Shown: positions 62,415 through 64,000 of the stretch, in pieces
Numbering within the stretch: position 1 is the first letter of the stretch
Layout of the letters: each line of letters begins with the position of its first letter
Origin: Rhodoferax sp. U11-2br
GTDB taxonomy: Bacteria > Pseudomonadota > Gammaproteobacteria > Burkholderiales > Burkholderiaceae_C
Assembly: GCF_018619435.1 (NCBI RefSeq)
Contig: NZ_JAHFZF010000014.1
Span: 1 to 64,000, forward strand
Length of the DNA stretch: 64,000 nucleotides
Direction of reading: 5' to 3'
The notes under the pieces: generated by a model
What the model was told of the DNA's origin: nothing
Seen by the model: only the letters and a program-made list of their open reading frames with translations
The model's database searches: none
Made by a program: the position numbers and the translations under genes

Positions 62415-64000
62415 ATGACCGACCTGTCCACCGACCTCAAGGCCCTGGCCCACTACCGGCCGACCCACAAAGTGCGTTTTGTCACCGCGGCCAGCCTGTT
62501 TGACGGGCACGACGCCTCGATCAACATCATGCGTCGCATCCTGCAAAGCATGGGCGCCGAGGTGATCCACCTGGGCCACAACCGCAGTGTGGACGAGGTG
62601 GTGACCGCCGCGCTGCAGGAAGATGCCCAGGGCATTGCCATCAGCTCCTACCAGGGCGGGCATGTGGAGTATTTCAAATACATGGTGGACCTGCTCAAGA
62701 GCCGGGGCGGCGCGCACATCCAGGTGTTTGGCGGCGGCGGCGGCGTGATTGTGCCCAGCGAGATTGCCGAGTTGCATGCCTATGGTGTGCAACACATCTT
62801 CAGCCCCGAAGACGGCCAGCGCATGGGCCTGGCCGGCATGATTGGTCAGATGGTGAAGTCGTGTGACCTAGACCTCACTGCATACGCGCCGACCCAGATC
62901 GAAGCTATCCAGGGCCACACTGACGCCAGTTGGCGTGCACTGGCACAACTCATCACCGCACTCGAGAACGAAAACGCCTCGGGAGTAGGTAAAGGCGAGT
63001 TTTCAGTGCCTTTTAAGGCTCTAGCCCTTGATATACAAGGGCTAGAAGCTACAAAAAATATACCTGTTCTGGGCATCACCGGCACCGGTGGTGCGGGCAA
63101 GTCGAGCCTGACCGACGAGCTGATACGCCGCCTGCGGCTTGACCAGAGTGACAGCCTGCGTGTGGCGGTGATCAGCATCGACCCGAGTCGGCGCAAGAGT
63201 GGTGGCGCGCTGCTGGGTGACCGCATCCGCATGAACGCCATCAGTCCATGGCAAAACGGCCCCAAGGTCTTCATGCGTTCCCTCGCCACCCGGGACTTTG
63301 GTTCAGAAATCAGCGCTGCCCTGCCCGACGTGCTGGCCGCCTGCAAGGTGGCTGGTTTCGATCTGATCATTGTGGAGACCTCGGGCATTGGCCAGGGTGA
63401 CGCGGCCATCGTGCCGCATGTGGATGTGCCTTTGTATGTGATGACACCCGAGTTTGGCGCCGCCAGCCAGCTGGAAAAAATCGACATGCTGGACTTTGCC
63501 GAGTTTGTGGCCATCAACAAGTTTGACCGCAAGGGCGCCGTGGATGCACTGCGCGACGTGGCCAAACAGGTGCAGCGCAACCGCGAGGCCTTTAACGTGC
63601 CGCCCGAGCAGATGCCGGTGTTTGGCACCATGGCGGCACGCTTCAACGACGACGGCGTGACCGCGTTGTACCAGGCCCTGAAAGTGCGGCTGGCTGAACT
63701 CGGCCTGCCGCTGGGTGCCTCACACCTGCCCACGGTGGCGGTGCGCCACAGCACCAACCAGAGCCCGGTGGTGCCCGCCGCACGCACCCGCTACTTGGCC
63801 GACATTGCCGACACGGTGCGCGATTACAAGAAAAATGCCCGCGCCCAAGCCAAGCTGGCGCGTGAAATCCAGCAACTGCGCGCCGCCGCAACGATGCTGC
63901 AGGACAACGACACCAGCGCGGCGGCCGAGGCCGCCCAAAAGCTGGCCCAGCAACGCGAGCAGACCCAAGACCCCGCTGCCCACAAGCTGCTGGCCCAGTG
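62415..64000 (+). CDS. icmF: Fused isobutyryl-CoA mutase IcmF (3' end beyond window)
   Basis: The first 528 residues are visible. Order: B12-binding domain (DGHDASINIMRRILQSMG, EVIHLGHNRS, SSYQGGHVEYFKYM), then a MeaB-like G-protein chaperone domain with P-loop GITGTGGAGKSSL, ETSGIGQGD and the NKFD motif, as in IcmF; the mutase domain would follow. IcmF interconverts isobutyryl-CoA and butyryl-CoA with adenosylcobalamin. The linker between the first two domains (about residues 196-216) is encoded by a copy of the dispersed repeat. GGAG at 62405 precedes the ATG. Confidence 0.95.
   Translation, partial: MTDLSTDLKALAHYRPTHKVRFVTAASLFDGHDASINIMRRILQSMGAEVIHLGHNRSVDEVVTAALQEDAQGIAISSYQGGHVEYFKYMVDLLKSRGGAHIQVFGGGGGVIVPSEIAELHAYGVQHIFSPEDGQRMGLAGMIGQMVKSCDLDLTAYAPTQIEAIQGHTDASWRALAQLITALENENASGVGKGEFSVPFKALALDIQGLEATKNIPVLGITGTGGAGKSSLTDELIRRLRLDQSDSLRVAVISIDPSRRKSGGALLGDRIRMNAISPWQNGPKVFMRSLATRDFGSEISAALPDVLAACKVAGFDLIIVETSGIGQGDAAIVPHVDVPLYVMTPEFGAASQLEKIDMLDFAEFVAINKFDRKGAVDALRDVAKQVQRNREAFNVPPEQMPVFGTMAARFNDDGVTALYQALKVRLAELGLPLGASHLPTVAVRHSTNQSPVVPAARTRYLADIADTVRDYKKNARAQAKLAREIQQLRAAATMLQDNDTSAAAEAAQKLAQQREQTQDPAAHKLLAQ
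62995..63060 (+). repeat. Repeat copy translated inside icmF
   Basis: ggcgagttttcagtgcctttt, then CTAGCCCTTG-ATATA-CAAGGGCTAG (perfect 10-bp stem, 63021-63045), then aagctacaaaaaatata. Nearly identical in its core to the intergenic copy at 53803-53870, but read through in frame in icmF as a linker. Confidence 0.8.

Overview
This window is a GC-rich stretch of chromosome from a betaproteobacterium. Gene content points to the order Burkholderiales, family Comamonadaceae, most likely Rhodoferax or a close relative. The reasons are the protein flavour of the housekeeping genes (hemE-priA, apaG-Gcr-thiL, ybeZ-ybeY), an RquA-like gene of the kind found in rhodoquinone-making Rhodoferax, and a short dispersed repeat that I associate from memory with Comamonadaceae genomes. 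No rRNA, tRNA, CRISPR array, insertion sequence, prophage or plasmid gene was seen. Assignments rest on reading motifs, not on database searches.

Layout. 1-3477: a c-di-GMP pair (HD-GYP, PAS-GGDEF-EAL). 3557-7168: histidine phosphatase, amino-acid binding protein, YitT membrane protein, a small secreted protein and an OsmC protein. 7296-10355: ruvB and ruvA on the minus strand, separated by a plus-strand alpha-carbonic anhydrase. 10501-15761: ybeZ, ybeY, dsbD and a PBP5-type carboxypeptidase. 16257-17636: an AT-richer orphan TPR/coiled-coil membrane protein. 17861-22109: a cytochrome operon (DUF1924 cytochrome, diheme cytochrome, cytochrome b561 fused to a second diheme domain) run together with a QseB/QseC-like two-component system. 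22155-29048: hemE, an unusual intergenic region with DnaA boxes, priA, an RquA-like enzyme and rep. 29054-38662: MgtA, a transglutaminase-like protein, a DksA-like and eRF1-like pair, a PRC-barrel protein, a DODA-type dioxygenase, and divergent oleate hydratase and phospholipase A. 38784-42312: apaG, Gcr and thiL. 42376-51945: a block between thiL and its usual partner pgpA, holding an SH3-like/M48 protease/CHASE2 operon, a zinc-ribbon protein, and an ethanolamine module (eutC, eutB, permease, AraC regulator). 52003-58262: pgpA, pncC, an OB-fold protein, an ArgO-like exporter, a molybdopterin oxidoreductase and an M20 amidohydrolase, the last two diverging from a region with two large related hairpins. 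58416-64000: a chemoreceptor, coaX, a persulfide dioxygenase-rhodanese fusion and the 5' part of icmF.

Most distinctive signals: (1) a family of about 60-bp repeats whose copies lie between genes but are also translated inside dsbD, priA, thiL, pncC, pldA and icmF, twice as part of a signal peptide; (2) two long hairpins at 56677-56929 with different stems but the same 22-base loop in opposite orientation; (3) the SH3-like/M48/CHASE2 operon in the thiL-pgpA gap; (4) the cytochrome b-diheme fusion operon with its own two-component system and a PmrA/QseB-like box; (5) origin-like sequence architecture between hemE and priA; (6) an RquA-like gene.
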